The translations under genes were made by a program, and so were the position numbers. From the NCBI RefSeq assembly GCF_014873705.1, contig NZ_JADBDS010000004.1, positions 496,001 to 560,000 on the forward strand: DNA of 64,000 nt. Reading direction: 5' to 3'. Within the stretch, counting starts at the first letter, position 1; every line of letters starts with the position of its first letter. Positions 25,132 to 35,756 of the stretch are shown piece after piece. Under the pieces are notes generated by a model, which ran no database searches, was not told where the DNA came from, and saw nothing but the letters and a program-made list of their open reading frames with translations. Origin of the DNA: Mycobacterium sp. OAS707 (GTDB lineage Bacteria; Actinomycetota; Actinomycetes; Mycobacteriales; Mycobacteriaceae).

Positions 25132-25431
25132 GTTGGTTCCTATCTATTGGCCTCGCGACTAGCTGACTTTTCGACCAACGGTAACCACGAGGAATCGCTG
25201 TAGCCCAGCCGCGATCATGACACAGTTAACTTCGCTCTGGCTGAAATCGCGGAAAATTGACGTCACTCGTCATTCGTTCCTCCCGCAAACACGGGACAGA
25301 CCGAACACAAGAAATGTGCGAAAACGGTCGAGTTGCCGTCCGGAAATTTTCCTTCAAGATGGCAACTCAGCCGAACGAAAAGGCGTACTGCTTTAGGGGA
25401 GTCAACCCACAAGCCAGCCAGAGGGAGCGAG
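25132..25431. promoter_or_regulatory. Divergent intergenic region (300 bp)
   Basis: This separates the lipoprotein/S53 unit (leftward) from the peptide-importer operon (rightward). The duplicated leader ATAGATAGGA lies at 25138-25147 on the left. On the right a GGAAA-T-TTTCC inverted repeat sits at 25342-25352 and GAGGGAGCGAG immediately precedes the importer start. I see no gene in it. Confidence 0.4.
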
Positions 25432-27084
25432 ATGAACACACTGCGCAAAGCTCTAGCCATCGTCTGCATCACCCCACTCGCAGCCTTTGGCGTCGCGGCG
25501 TGCGGCGGTAACAAAGGCGGCGGCGGTGGGGGCGGTGGCGGCGGCGGCGATATCAACGTTGCGCTGACGTCTTTCCCCGACTACGTCGACCCGCAACTCT
25601 CCTACACGGTCGAGGGTTGGGAGGTGCTCTGGAACGTCTACACCCCGCTGCTGACGTACAAGCATGCCAAGGGCAAGGACGGCACCCAGGTGGTGCCCGC
25701 GCTGGCCGAGAAGATGCCCGACATCTCGCCCGACGGCAAGACCTACAAACTCAAGCTGCGGCCGAACATGAAGTACTCGGACGGAACACCCATCAAGGCA
25801 TCCGATTTCACGTACGGCATTCAGCGGCTGTTCAAAGCCGACTCCGGCGGCTCGGTGTTCTACAAGGTCATCGTCGGCGCCGCGGACTACGCGGACGGCA
25901 AGGCGAACACGATCACCGGCATCAAGACCGACGACAACACCGGTGACATCACCATTGAGCTGACCGAGCCGAACGGCACATTCGAAAATGTGCTCGGGTT
26001 GATGTTCGCCGCGCCGGTGCCGCAGACCACCCCGCTGGACAAGGACGCCACCAACACCCCGCCGCCCTCCAGCGGCCCGTTCATGATCAGCAAGGTGGAG
26101 GCGCCCCGCACCATGACATTGGAGCGCAACCCGAACTTCAAGACGGTCAAGGACGCCGGCGCCACCGATGTAGCCGACGCCAACGTCGACAAAATCACCA
26201 TCACGGAGAACAAGAACAACAGCGCCCAGGTCACCGACATCGAGCAGAACAAGGTCGACTTCATGGTTGACCCGCCTGCGTCGGACCGGCTGCAAGAGGT
26301 GAAGACCCGCTACGGCAATCGGTTCCGCATGGAGGACTCGATCAACACCTACTACTTCTTCATGAACAACCAGAAGCCGCCGTTCAACGATCTCAAGGTG
26401 CGCCAGGCGATCAACTATGCGGTCGATCCCGAGGCGCTGAACCGGATCTTCGGCGGCCGGATGCATCCCACCCAGCAGATCCTGCCGCCGGGTATGCCGG
26501 GCTACTCCGAGTACAAGCTCTACCCCGGCCCCGACATGAACAAGGCCAAACAGCTGATCGCAGAAGCGAATCCAGCGGATCGCGACATCACCGTGTGGAC
26601 CGACGACGAACCCGACCGCAAGCGGATCGGCGAGTATTACCACGACTTGCTCACCCAACTCGGCTTCAATGCGACGCTCAAGGTGATCGCGGGCGACGTC
26701 TACTGGACAACGATCGGCAACCAGTCGACGCCCGACGTGGATACCGGATTCGCAGACTGGTTCCAGGACTTCCCGCACCCGGACGACTTCTTCCGTCCGT
26801 TACTGAACGGCAAGAACATCCTGCCGACCAACGGCAACAACTATTCGCGCGTCGACATCCCCGCCAACAACGCCAAACAGGACGAGTTGCTGACGAAGCT
26901 GATCGGCGACGGCGGCGTCGAAGAGCAGTACGCGGCCCTTGACAAGGCATACATGGAGCAAGCGGTGTGGGCACCGTACGGGAACGAGCAGTACACGACG
27001 TTCCTGTCCGAGCGCATGGACTTCGACACGTCCTATCACCATCTGCTGTTCAATCAGGACTACACGTCGTTCAAGATCAAGTAG
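25432..27084 (+). CDS. Peptide ABC transporter substrate-binding lipoprotein (SBP family 5)
   Basis: A 550-residue SBP_bac_5 lipoprotein of the DppA/OppA type. AGGGAG lies seven bases upstream of the ATG. The lipobox FGVAAC is followed by GGNK and eleven consecutive Gly codons (25516-25548), an unusual tether. Family blocks include ALAEKMPDISPDGKTYKLKLR, KVRQAINYAVD and DWFQDFPHPDDFF. It should bind di- or oligopeptides on the outer face and deliver them to the two permeases downstream, seven bases from the first. It is the first gene of the five-gene operon. Confidence 0.92.
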   Translation: MNTLRKALAIVCITPLAAFGVAACGGNKGGGGGGGGGGGDINVALTSFPDYVDPQLSYTVEGWEVLWNVYTPLLTYKHAKGKDGTQVVPALAEKMPDISPDGKTYKLKLRPNMKYSDGTPIKASDFTYGIQRLFKADSGGSVFYKVIVGAADYADGKANTITGIKTDDNTGDITIELTEPNGTFENVLGLMFAAPVPQTTPLDKDATNTPPPSSGPFMISKVEAPRTMTLERNPNFKTVKDAGATDVADANVDKITITENKNNSAQVTDIEQNKVDFMVDPPASDRLQEVKTRYGNRFRMEDSINTYYFFMNNQKPPFNDLKVRQAINYAVDPEALNRIFGGRMHPTQQILPPGMPGYSEYKLYPGPDMNKAKQLIAEANPADRDITVWTDDEPDRKRIGEYYHDLLTQLGFNATLKVIAGDVYWTTIGNQSTPDVDTGFADWFQDFPHPDDFFRPLLNGKNILPTNGNNYSRVDIPANNAKQDELLTKLIGDGGVEEQYAALDKAYMEQAVWAPYGNEQYTTFLSERMDFDTSYHHLLFNQDYTSFKIK

Positions 27085-27091
27085 CGGCGCG

Positions 27092-28129
27092 ATGGTCGCC
27101 ACCGTCGGCGAAATGGAGGCCCCAGGAGAGCCGCCACTTCCCGCTGGAGTACCCAAATCGCAGATCCAGGGCCGCAGTCCGTGGTATCTGGCATGGCTTC
27201 GGTTGCGTCGCAACAAGGTCGCGCTGTTCTGCGCCGGCGTGTTCGTGCTCATCGTGCTGTTCTGCCTCGCGGCGCCGCTGTGGGCTGAACACGTCGCACA
27301 CACCGGGCCGAACGAGAACCACATCACCGAGAAGGTGCTTATCGACGGGCAACCGACGAATGTGGTTGGGCCCGACGGCACCCCGATCGGGCCCGGGCTG
27401 CACGGCCAGTACCTGCTCGGCGCGGACCAAAACGGTCGCGACGTGATGGTGCGGCTGATGTACGGCGGACGCACGTCGATCTACATCGGCCTTGCCGCCG
27501 CCGCGGTGACGACGGTGCTGTCCGTCATCGTTGCCCTGCTTGCCGGTTACTACCGCGGCTGGATCGACTCCGTGCTGTCGCGGATCATGGATGTGATCTG
27601 GGCTTTCCCAGTGCTGCTGCTGGGCATCGCGCTGGGTACCGCGCTGGCCGTCGGCGGTCTCAAGATCGGACCCCTCGCGATCGCGGGTGACTCGATCTGG
27701 ATTCCGATCATGATCATCGGCTTCGTGTACGTGCCCTATATGGCGCGGCCGATCAGGGGCGAAATCCTGGCGCTGCGGGAAAAGGAGTTCATCGAAGCCG
27801 CCGTCGCGCAGGGCAAGGGGCCGTTGCGGATCATGTTCTCCGAGCTGTTGCCCAACATCATCTCCACGATCATCGTGTTCTTCACGCTGAACATCGCCAA
27901 CAACATGCTGCTCGAGTCGGCGCTGTCGTTCCTCGGCGCAGGTGTGCGCCCGCCAAACGCATCGTGGGGCACGATGATCGCCGACGGTTACGAAATGATT
28001 TACACAGCACCACATCTGACAATCGTTCCGGGTCTGATGATCATCGCAACGGTGCTGTCCTTGAATGTGTTCGGCGACGGGTTGCGTGACGCGCTCGATC
28101 CCCGCGCGAAGATCCGGCTGGAGCACTGA
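27092..28129 (+). CDS. Peptide ABC transporter permease, DppC-like
   Basis: A 345-residue inner-membrane permease. The N-terminus (SPWYLAWLRLRRNKVALFC) is typical of DppC/OppC, with six helices and an EAA loop (EFIEAAVAQGKGPLRIMFSELLPN) that contacts the ATPase. It starts seven bases after the binding protein stop, without a distinctive ribosome-binding site; ATG 27113 is possible. It follows the C-then-B permease order, which differs from the more common B-then-C order of Dpp/Opp operons. Confidence 0.9.
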   Translation: MVATVGEMEAPGEPPLPAGVPKSQIQGRSPWYLAWLRLRRNKVALFCAGVFVLIVLFCLAAPLWAEHVAHTGPNENHITEKVLIDGQPTNVVGPDGTPIGPGLHGQYLLGADQNGRDVMVRLMYGGRTSIYIGLAAAAVTTVLSVIVALLAGYYRGWIDSVLSRIMDVIWAFPVLLLGIALGTALAVGGLKIGPLAIAGDSIWIPIMIIGFVYVPYMARPIRGEILALREKEFIEAAVAQGKGPLRIMFSELLPNIISTIIVFFTLNIANNMLLESALSFLGAGVRPPNASWGTMIADGYEMIYTAPHLTIVPGLMIIATVLSLNVFGDGLRDALDPRAKIRLEH

Positions 28130-28153
28130 TCCCGTGGCGAAACGAGCATTCTG

Positions 28154-29112
28154 ATGGCCAGATTCATAGTCAGGCGTCTTCTCGGCATGATCGCAGTGCT
28201 GTTCGCGATCTCGGTGATCGTGTTCCTGATCTTCAACGTCATCCCGAACTCCGACCCCGCGGCGCGGATCGCCGGCAAGAACGCCGACCCTGCACTGATC
28301 GCAAGGGTCAGCGCGGATCTCGGTCTCGATAAGCCGCTTCCGATTCAGTACCTGACGATGATGAAGCAGATCTTCACCGGTCAGCTGATGTCATATGCGA
28401 AGGACCGCAACGTCGTTCAGCAGATCTGGGACGGAATACCCGCCACGTTCTCGTTGTGCATCGGGGCTGCGGTGATCTGGATGGCACTGGCGGTGCTGTT
28501 CGGTTACCTGAGCGCGATGCACGCCGGGAAGTTCACCGACCGCGCCCTGACAATCCTTTCGCTGGTCGGCATTTCGATGCCCGTGTTCTGGCTGGCCGCG
28601 ATCCTGCTGTACTTCCTCACGTTCAAGATTCAGCTATTCCCGACAGGCAGTTACGTGCCGCTGACGGAGGATCCGGTGGGTTGGGCGTCTCACCTGATCC
28701 TGCCGTGGTTCACGCTGGCCGTGCTGTTCGTCGGGTTCTACAGTCGAATGTTGCGGTCCAACATGCTCGACGCGATGAACGAAGACTACGTGCGAACCGC
28801 GCGGGCCAAGGGACTCTCCGAACGGCAGGTGCGCATCCGCCACGTGCTTCGCAACTCGATGATTCCGATCGTCACGCTGTTCGGGCTGGACTTCGGTCAG
28901 GTGGTCGGAGGTGGCGCCATCCTCACCGAAACGGTGTACAACCTCAACGGGGTCGGACTGTATGCGGGTGAGGCGATCCGCAGCCTCGACCTACCCCCGC
29001 TGATCGGCGTCACACTGTTCGGTGCGTTCTTCATCGTGCTGTTCAACACGATCGTCGACTTCGCCTATGCGGTGCTGGATCCGCGTATCCGGCTTGGTGA
29101 GGCGGCACCGGC

Positions 29113-29116
<4 letters not shown>
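28154..29116 (+). CDS. Peptide ABC transporter permease, DppB-like
   Basis: A 320-residue permease with six helices. The start MARFIVRRLLGMIAVLFAISV and the EAA segment EDYVRTARAKGLSERQVRIRHVLRNSM are DppB/OppB hallmarks. The final GGGAILTETVYNLNGVGLYAGEAIRSLD is also conserved. Its stop overlaps the first ATPase start by four bases. Together with the DppC-like protein it forms the translocation pathway. Confidence 0.92.
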
Positions 29117-30113
<997 letters not shown>

Positions 30114-30117
<4 letters not shown>

Positions 30118-31115
30118 AGGGCGATCCGCTACTGGAGGTCACCGACCTCGTCAAACACTTCCCGATCAGATCCGGGGTGCTCATCGACCGCGAAGTCGCC
30201 AGGGTGCGCGCGGTCGACGGCGTCAGCCTCACCTTGCACGAAGGCGAAACACTGGGCCTCGTCGGCGAATCCGGCTGTGGCAAATCGACGCTGTGCCGCG
30301 CGATCTTGCAACTGACGCAGCCGACGTCGGGGTCGGTCAAGTTTCTCGGCGAGGAGTTGGTCGGTCGCTCGCACCGCGACCTTCGCCCGCTGCGGCGACA
30401 GATGCAAATGATCTTCCAGGACCCGTTCGCGTCGCTGAACCCACGCAAGCGCGTCGGCCAGATCATCGGCGATCCGCTACAGCTGCATGGGCTGGCCGGC
30501 GGCGCCGAGTTGAAGCGCAGGGTTCAGGAGCTACTGGACCGCGTGGGCCTTTCCCCCGAGCACTACAACCGCTACCCGCACGAGTTCTCCGGCGGGCAGC
30601 GCCAGCGCATCGGTATCGCAAGGGCGCTGGCCCTGCATCCGAAGTTCATCGTCGCCGACGAACCCGTTTCGGCACTTGATGTTTCGGTGCAGGCGCAGAT
30701 CATCAACCTGCTCAAGGAACTTCAGGACGAGTTCGGCCTGTCGTATCTGTTCGTGGCCCACGACCTCGGGGTGGTGCGGCATGTGTCCGACCGGGTTGCG
30801 GTGATGTATCTCGGCAAGGTGGTCGAGAACTCGGACACCGAAGACCTGTTCCGCAAGCCGATTCACCCGTATACGAACGCGCTGCTGTCCGCGGTGCCGA
30901 TCCCCGATCCGAAACGCAACGCCGCCCGCGAACGACTCGTGCTGCAGGGCGACGTGCCGAGCCCCATCGATCCACCGCCGGGTTGCAGCTTCCACACCCG
31001 ATGCCCGTGGGCCACCGAGGTGTGCGCGACGGACGAGCCCGCGTTGCTCGAGCACGCGGCCGCACACGTGGCCGCCTGTCACCACCCGCGCAACGTCGAG
31101 CAGGCCGCCGTCTAG
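30114..31115 (+). CDS. Peptide ABC transporter ATPase, DppF-like
   Basis: A 333-residue ATPase starting with a GTG in a four-base overlap. Walker A is GESGCGKST, signature FSGGQRQRIGIARAL, Walker B FIVADEPVSALDVSVQ, and the C-terminal Cys-rich PPPGCSFHTRCPWATEVC. It should form the ATPase heterodimer with the preceding DppD-like subunit. Its 3' end overlaps the convergent Hsp70-like gene by four bases. Confidence 0.93.
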
Positions 31116-32878
31116 GGCACCTGCTGAGGCTGCGGGTACTCGTACTGCGGGGCCTGCGGAGCAGGATTGTTCGGCACCTGAATCGGGATCGGCACCGGAA
31201 CGAACGGCACGTTGATGTACGTCGTCGTCATCGGTGGTGTCGTCGTGGTCGTCGTCGTGGTGGTGGTCGTCGTCGGTGTCGTGGTGGTCGTCGTAGTCGT
31301 GGTGGTTGTAGTGGTGGTTGTGGTCGTGGTGGGCTCGGTGGTGGTCGTCGTCACCACATGCGTCGTGGTCGGCGGGGGAACGTACGTCGTGACGGGCGGC
31401 GGTGGTGGCGCCTCGCTGGTCACGGTGACCGTCTCGACCGGGGCCGGAGCCGCAGGCGGCGGTTCCGCGCTTGTCGGTGGCGGCGGCGGTGCGGAGGTGG
31501 CGGTCTTGGCCGGCTCGGTCGCCTTGGTGCTGCCGCTGGCACTTGTGAGCGCGATCGCGACGCCGCCGACAGCAACAACGGCGACCACCGCGGCAATACC
31601 GAATATCAACTGCGGCAGCCGATTCCACGTTGAATGCGGCTCCTCGATCGGCTCGGTCGGCGGGACGTACTGTACTTGGGGGCGGGCCGACGTCACATCG
31701 CTCGAGTAGATGTCGCCGGTGTAGGGCACGACATCGTCGGCGTCGTCGTCCTGCGACCAGGCGAGCGCACGGAACGTCGCGGAATCCGGCGAGCTGACGG
31801 GATCGACGACCGGAACCGGCGGCATCGGCGCCATCCCGGTCGGCGCCTCGGCATCGGCACCGTAAGCGGCATATAGGGCTGCCCCAACGGCCGCGTCGAG
31901 CGCAGGCTGAGGCGTCGTCACCACCGGCGCCTGCGAGTGCTCGGAGAGCTGCGCAGTGATCAGCGGAATGCTGGCACCACCGCCGATGGTGACTACCGCA
32001 GAGACATTCGACCAGCTGATCCTGTTGCGCTCCAAGGCTTTTTCCAGAGCGACGAGCACACCGCTCAGTGGTTGCGCGATCAGGTTTTCCAGATCGGCAC
32101 GAGTCACCTGGATTGCCGAACGGTAGCCGGGCAGCTCGGCCGTCAGCTCGGTGGTGCTTTCGGCAGACAGCCGCTCCTTGGCGTTGCGGCACTCTTCGCG
32201 CAGCCTGGTCAGTGAACCGACCGCGGCGGTACCGGCAGGGTCGACACCACCGGCGTCGGCGATGTTCTGCAGCACGTGGTTCAGCAGCGCCTGGTCGATC
32301 AGGTCGCCGGAGAACTCGGTGTAGCGGGCGGTGTCCTCCATCGGCTCGAAGCCGGCTGCGGCGTCGGCGAGTGTGATGCTGGTGCCGCCGCCGCCGAAGT
32401 CCAGCAGTGCGACCACACCGTGCGGGGTCAGGCCTGGGCTGGCGTGCAGCGCGGTCAGCGAGGCGACGGCATCGGAGACCAGCCGGACCGGGGTGCCGTT
32501 GGGTGCCAGGCTCGGCTTCGCGCGCATCGCGTTGCGCAGCGCCCACAGCGTCGATGTGCCCCAATGTGCGGGCACGGCGATCGCGGTCTGCGGCGACGGC
32601 TGGCCACCACTGGCGTAGACCATCGCCTCGAGGGCGTCGGCGAGCAGTTTGTCGGCGAGATGCGACGACCCGTCGGGGGCCACCAGCGGAACCGGGTCGC
32701 CGACCCGCTCGACGAATCCGCTCAGCACGACGCCGTCGGTGTGCGCAGAGGGCACACCGACGTCAGGCGCGGCGTGTCCATGCAGGGTCAACACCGAGCG
32801 CCGGATCAGCGGTTGATTGCCGACTCGCGCCGCGACCAGGTTGGTCGTCCCGATCGACAACCCCAACGGGTCGCTCAT
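31112..32878 (-). CDS. Hsp70/actin-like membrane-anchored protein with Thr-rich tail (Rv0312-like)
   Basis: A 588-residue protein. Residues 1-340 form an actin/Hsp70-like ATPase: LSIGTTNLVAAR at the N-terminus, phosphate loop LDFGGGGTSIT (159-169), and VTIGGGASIPLI (297-308). A negatively charged linker leads to one membrane helix (about 424-444). The 140-residue C-terminus is extracytoplasmic: Pro stretches, then a Thr run of about 30 broken by one Pro, then a Pro/Gln end. It resembles the Pro/Thr-rich protein Rv0312 of M. tuberculosis from memory. A plausible role is a scaffold linking cytoplasmic ATP state to the wall. Start MSDPLGLSIG is chosen; a GTG four codons earlier is possible. No substrate-binding domain is visible. 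Confidence 0.82.
   Translation of the reverse strand: MSDPLGLSIGTTNLVAARVGNQPLIRRSVLTLHGHAAPDVGVPSAHTDGVVLSGFVERVGDPVPLVAPDGSSHLADKLLADALEAMVYASGGQPSPQTAIAVPAHWGTSTLWALRNAMRAKPSLAPNGTPVRLVSDAVASLTALHASPGLTPHGVVALLDFGGGGTSITLADAAAGFEPMEDTARYTEFSGDLIDQALLNHVLQNIADAGGVDPAGTAAVGSLTRLREECRNAKERLSAESTTELTAELPGYRSAIQVTRADLENLIAQPLSGVLVALEKALERNRISWSNVSAVVTIGGGASIPLITAQLSEHSQAPVVTTPQPALDAAVGAALYAAYGADAEAPTGMAPMPPVPVVDPVSSPDSATFRALAWSQDDDADDVVPYTGDIYSSDVTSARPQVQYVPPTEPIEEPHSTWNRLPQLIFGIAAVVAVVAVGGVAIALTSASGSTKATEPAKTATSAPPPPPTSAEPPPAAPAPVETVTVTSEAPPPPPVTTYVPPPTTTHVVTTTTTEPTTTTTTTTTTTTTTTTTTPTTTTTTTTTTTTPPMTTTYINVPFVPVPIPIQVPNNPAPQAPQYEYPQPQQVP
31229..31370 (-). repeat. Low-complexity Thr-codon array
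   Basis: An array of ACC/ACG/ACA/ACT codons on the coding strand (gtcgtggt repeats on the + strand). It encodes the Thr run of the Hsp70-like protein, interrupted by few other codons. The mixed codons suggest old expansion kept by selection rather than fresh slippage, but the array is prone to length change. Confidence 0.75.
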
Positions 32879-33038
32879 AACGGAGCTCACGATAGCGGTC
32901 CGAGGAGACCAATTCCGTTAGACACTCCGCTTTTTGGGCGCCATTGCCAGCGGGTTTACCTCAACCACATAGCCGGGACACAGGTTTCAATGTTGCGGCC
33001 AGGGTTTCGTCCGTGCCGGCCTGGGTACAGCGAAGGCC

Positions 33039-34544
33039 ATGACTTCACTGTGGCTCGCCGATCGAATCGACCGGCCGCTACCGCCAAGTCCGCTGGCCGA
33101 GGCCAATAGGTCGGCAGACGTCGCGGTTGTCGGCGCAGGCCTGACCGGATTGATCACCGCCGTCCTGCTGGCCCGGGCCGGCAAGGATGTTCTCGTGCTG
33201 GAAGCGCACTCCGCGGGAGCCGGGGCGACCGGCAACACGACCGCAAAGATCAGCCTGCTGCAGGGCACCAAGATGTCGAAGATCGTCGGCAAGCACGGTG
33301 CGAAAACCGCCCAGCAGTACGTCCAGGGCAACCTCGAAGGCCAGGAGTGGCTGATTCAGCACTGCGAGGCACACGGCATTTCGGTGCAGCGGGAGGACGC
33401 ATACACGTACGCACAATCCGAGAAGGGTGTGGCGGCCGCGCGCGCGGAACTGGAGGCGTGTGAGGCGGCGGGCTTGGCCGTCGACTGGGTGGACGACGCC
33501 GACGTGCCATTCCCCTATCACGGCGGAGCGCGACTGGCCGATCAGGCGCAATTCGACCCGATGCCCTTGCTGGACAGTTTGATTGTGGAGCTCGACGAGC
33601 GTGGCGGTCGATTGGCGCAAGGCGTTCGCGTGCAAAGCGTTTCGGGTAAGGGCGATGGATTGGCCCTGCACGTGCGCACCGCCGACGGTGATGAGTTCGA
33701 CGTCCAAGCCGCGCAATGCGTGCTGGCGACCGGCATTCCGATCCTCGATCGCGGCGGCTTCTTTGCGAGGCTCAAGCCGAGCCGGTCTTACTGCATGGCG
33801 TACAAGGTGCCGGGCAACATCACCCGCGGCATGTACCTGTCGGCCGACTCACCAACTCGCTCAGTGCGTTACGCGCCGACGGCCGACGGTGATCGGCTGC
33901 TGGTCGGCGGTGCAGGCCATCCGGTTGGCCGCGAGAAGAGCCCGGCGTGCTCGGTCCAGGAGTTGGATTCGTGGGCCAAGTTGCATTACCCGGGCGCGAT
34001 GCAGACCCATTACTGGTCGGCGCAGGACTACACGTCTGCCGACGAGTTGCCCTACGTCGGCCCGATCCTGCCGGGCAACGAGAAGATCTTTGTCGCAACG
34101 GGTTTCGACAAGTGGGGTATGACGAACGGCACCGCTGCGGCGCTGGCGTTGTCGAGTCGGATCCTCGGTGGCCGGATGGATTGGGCGAACGCATTCGCCA
34201 GCTGGAGCCCGCACGAGCTGTCGGGCATTCCGAAGGCGTTGCAGGCCAACCTCGAAGTCGGATTCAACTTGGCCAAGGGGTGGATCACGCCGGTGACGCG
34301 GATCGGCAACCGCACACCGGAAAGTGGTGGTGTGGTCAGCGGTCCGCCGTGGGACCTGGAGGCCCGCAGCGTCGTCGATGGTGTCGAGCACAGGGTGTCA
34401 CCGGTCTGCCCGCACCTCGGCGGGATCGTCAACTGGAACGACGCCGACGAATCGTGGGAATGCCCGTTGCACGGCTCGCGGTTCGCCCCCGACGGCACGC
34501 TGCTCGAAGGCCCGGCGACGCGAGGCCTGACCGCGGCGCAGTAG
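33039..34544 (+). CDS. FAD oxidoreductase (DAO type) fused to Rieske [2Fe-2S] domain
   Basis: A 501-residue fusion. Residues 25-375 form a DAO-type flavoprotein (VAVVGAGLTGLITAVLLARAG near the start; GFDKWGMTNGTAAAL near the FAD C-terminal side). Residues 420-490 form a Rieske domain with CPHLGGIV and CPLHGSRF, the two CxH pairs that ligate the 2Fe-2S cluster. Such proteins oxidise amines or amino-acid-like substrates and pass electrons through the cluster. AAGG lies two bases before the ATG, a tight spacing. Ten bases separate it from the next gene, so the two may be cotranscribed. Confidence 0.88.
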   Translation: MTSLWLADRIDRPLPPSPLAEANRSADVAVVGAGLTGLITAVLLARAGKDVLVLEAHSAGAGATGNTTAKISLLQGTKMSKIVGKHGAKTAQQYVQGNLEGQEWLIQHCEAHGISVQREDAYTYAQSEKGVAAARAELEACEAAGLAVDWVDDADVPFPYHGGARLADQAQFDPMPLLDSLIVELDERGGRLAQGVRVQSVSGKGDGLALHVRTADGDEFDVQAAQCVLATGIPILDRGGFFARLKPSRSYCMAYKVPGNITRGMYLSADSPTRSVRYAPTADGDRLLVGGAGHPVGREKSPACSVQELDSWAKLHYPGAMQTHYWSAQDYTSADELPYVGPILPGNEKIFVATGFDKWGMTNGTAAALALSSRILGGRMDWANAFASWSPHELSGIPKALQANLEVGFNLAKGWITPVTRIGNRTPESGGVVSGPPWDLEARSVVDGVEHRVSPVCPHLGGIVNWNDADESWECPLHGSRFAPDGTLLEGPATRGLTAAQ

Positions 34545-34554
34545 CCTGTCGCCC

Positions 34555-35013
34555 ATGGGCGACATCGACGAGATCCAGCAAGTCAAATACCGGTACCTTC
34601 GTGCCCTCGACACGAAGCACTGGGACGACTTCGCCGACACGCTGACCGAAGATGTGGTCGGCAGGTACGGCGAATCGATCGGCGAGGAGCACCACTTCAC
34701 GAACCGCGACGAGCTGGTCTCGTTCATGCGCTCGTCACTCGGTCCCGAAATCCTCACCGAGCACCGCGTCACCCATCCCGAGATCACCGTCGACGGTGAT
34801 GAGGCGACGGCGATCTGGTACCTGCAGGACCGGGTGATCGCGCCGGACTTCAACTTCATGCTGATCGGCGCGGGCTTCTATCATGACCGCTACCGTCGCA
34901 CCGCCGAAGGCTGGAAGATCAGCGAAACGGGCTACGACCGCACCTACGATGCGTCGATGTCGACCGAGAATCTCAACTTCAAGGTGAAAGCCGGTCGCGC
35001 CCTTAACATTTGA
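34555..35013 (+). CDS. SnoaL/NTF2-like protein
   Basis: A 152-residue small protein with the SnoaL-like pattern: EIQQVKYRYLRALDTKHWDDFADTLTEDVV at the N-terminus, then alternating strands with HPEITVDGDEATAIWYLQDRV. This fold covers polyketide cyclases, dehydratases and bile-acid 7-alpha-dehydratase-like enzymes; no catalytic set can be assigned. It resembles Rv0310c in size and position, from memory. It sits ten bases after the FAD-Rieske gene and its stop is three bases from the convergent YkuD-like gene. Confidence 0.82.
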   Translation: MGDIDEIQQVKYRYLRALDTKHWDDFADTLTEDVVGRYGESIGEEHHFTNRDELVSFMRSSLGPEILTEHRVTHPEITVDGDEATAIWYLQDRVIAPDFNFMLIGAGFYHDRYRRTAEGWKISETGYDRTYDASMSTENLNFKVKAGRALNI

Positions 35014-35016
35014 CGG

Positions 35017-35670
35017 CTATTTGGTTATCGCGATCAGCGCACCCGGTTGCAGCCAGCGCATGACCTCCACCAAGGTGCCATCGTCGATCGCCACGCATCC
35101 CGCGGTGGGTCCACCGTCGGTGGTGTGAAGGAAGAACGCACCTCCGTTGCCAGGCACCCTGGCCTTGTTGACGCCCATCACGACGGCGTGTGCGTACTGC
35201 GGGATGTCGAGGTTCTCGGTGCCGCTGTCCGGTGATGTGTCGAACGGGCACTGTGCCTTCTTGCAGACCTGCATGGTGTTGTAGGTCGGGCTCTTCATAT
35301 CGCCGTCCCACCAATGGTCCTTGCCGACTTGGACGTACTGCAGGCCCCCGCCGGGGTTGGGCGCGGTGCCGAACGCGAAGTCGAGGGTGTAGATGCCAAG
35401 CGGGGTGGCCATGTTGCCGTCGTGGGTCTCGGCGGCGAAGCCGTTGGCGCCGACATGGGCGGGGATACCGGCGCGGACGGCCTCCCATCCCGCAGGGCCG
35501 CGTTGGAAGACGTCCATCTTCGCCGACGAACCACCCGCTCCCACAACGGAAATCACCTGCGTGGCATTGCCGACCTGCGGGGCGAACCACGGTGTGAAGT
35601 CAGCGTTCGCAACGGGCGCCGCAGTCAGATAGACGGCTGCAGCGCACAGCACAGCGAGCAGTCGGCGCAC
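35017..35670 (-). CDS. Exported L,D-transpeptidase-like (YkuD) protein, Rv0309-like
   Basis: A 217-residue exported protein. A GTG start (MRRLLAVLCAAAVYL) begins a signal peptide ending near PVANA; the longer frame to 35721 is not signal-like. The C-terminus carries HTTDGGPTAGCVAIDD, the His/Cys motif of L,D-transpeptidase (YkuD) enzymes, which make 3-3 peptidoglycan cross-links. The spacing between His and Cys is shorter than in classic SxGC forms, which suggests a variant or a non-canonical activity. Length (217) matches my memory of Rv0309 (218). Acts in the cell wall. Confidence 0.82.
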   Translation of the reverse strand: MRRLLAVLCAAAVYLTAAPVANADFTPWFAPQVGNATQVISVVGAGGSSAKMDVFQRGPAGWEAVRAGIPAHVGANGFAAETHDGNMATPLGIYTLDFAFGTAPNPGGGLQYVQVGKDHWWDGDMKSPTYNTMQVCKKAQCPFDTSPDSGTENLDIPQYAHAVVMGVNKARVPGNGGAFFLHTTDGGPTAGCVAIDDGTLVEVMRWLQPGALIAITK

Positions 35671-35756
35671 GCATTCATCGTCAGTGGTGCCACAGCTAGG
35701 GTCAAGTAAAGGTTCAGACACGATTGAGGATCGCCGGATCCGGCTACCTTGTCCTC

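Noticed and set aside
25132..25431. Small RNA or riboswitch in the importer leader
   Set aside because: No conserved stem arrangement or aptamer consensus recognisable by eye.
31212..31709. Val-rich open frame on the + strand (MMYVVVIGG...)
   Set aside because: It is the antisense reading of the Thr-codon array of the Hsp70-like gene.
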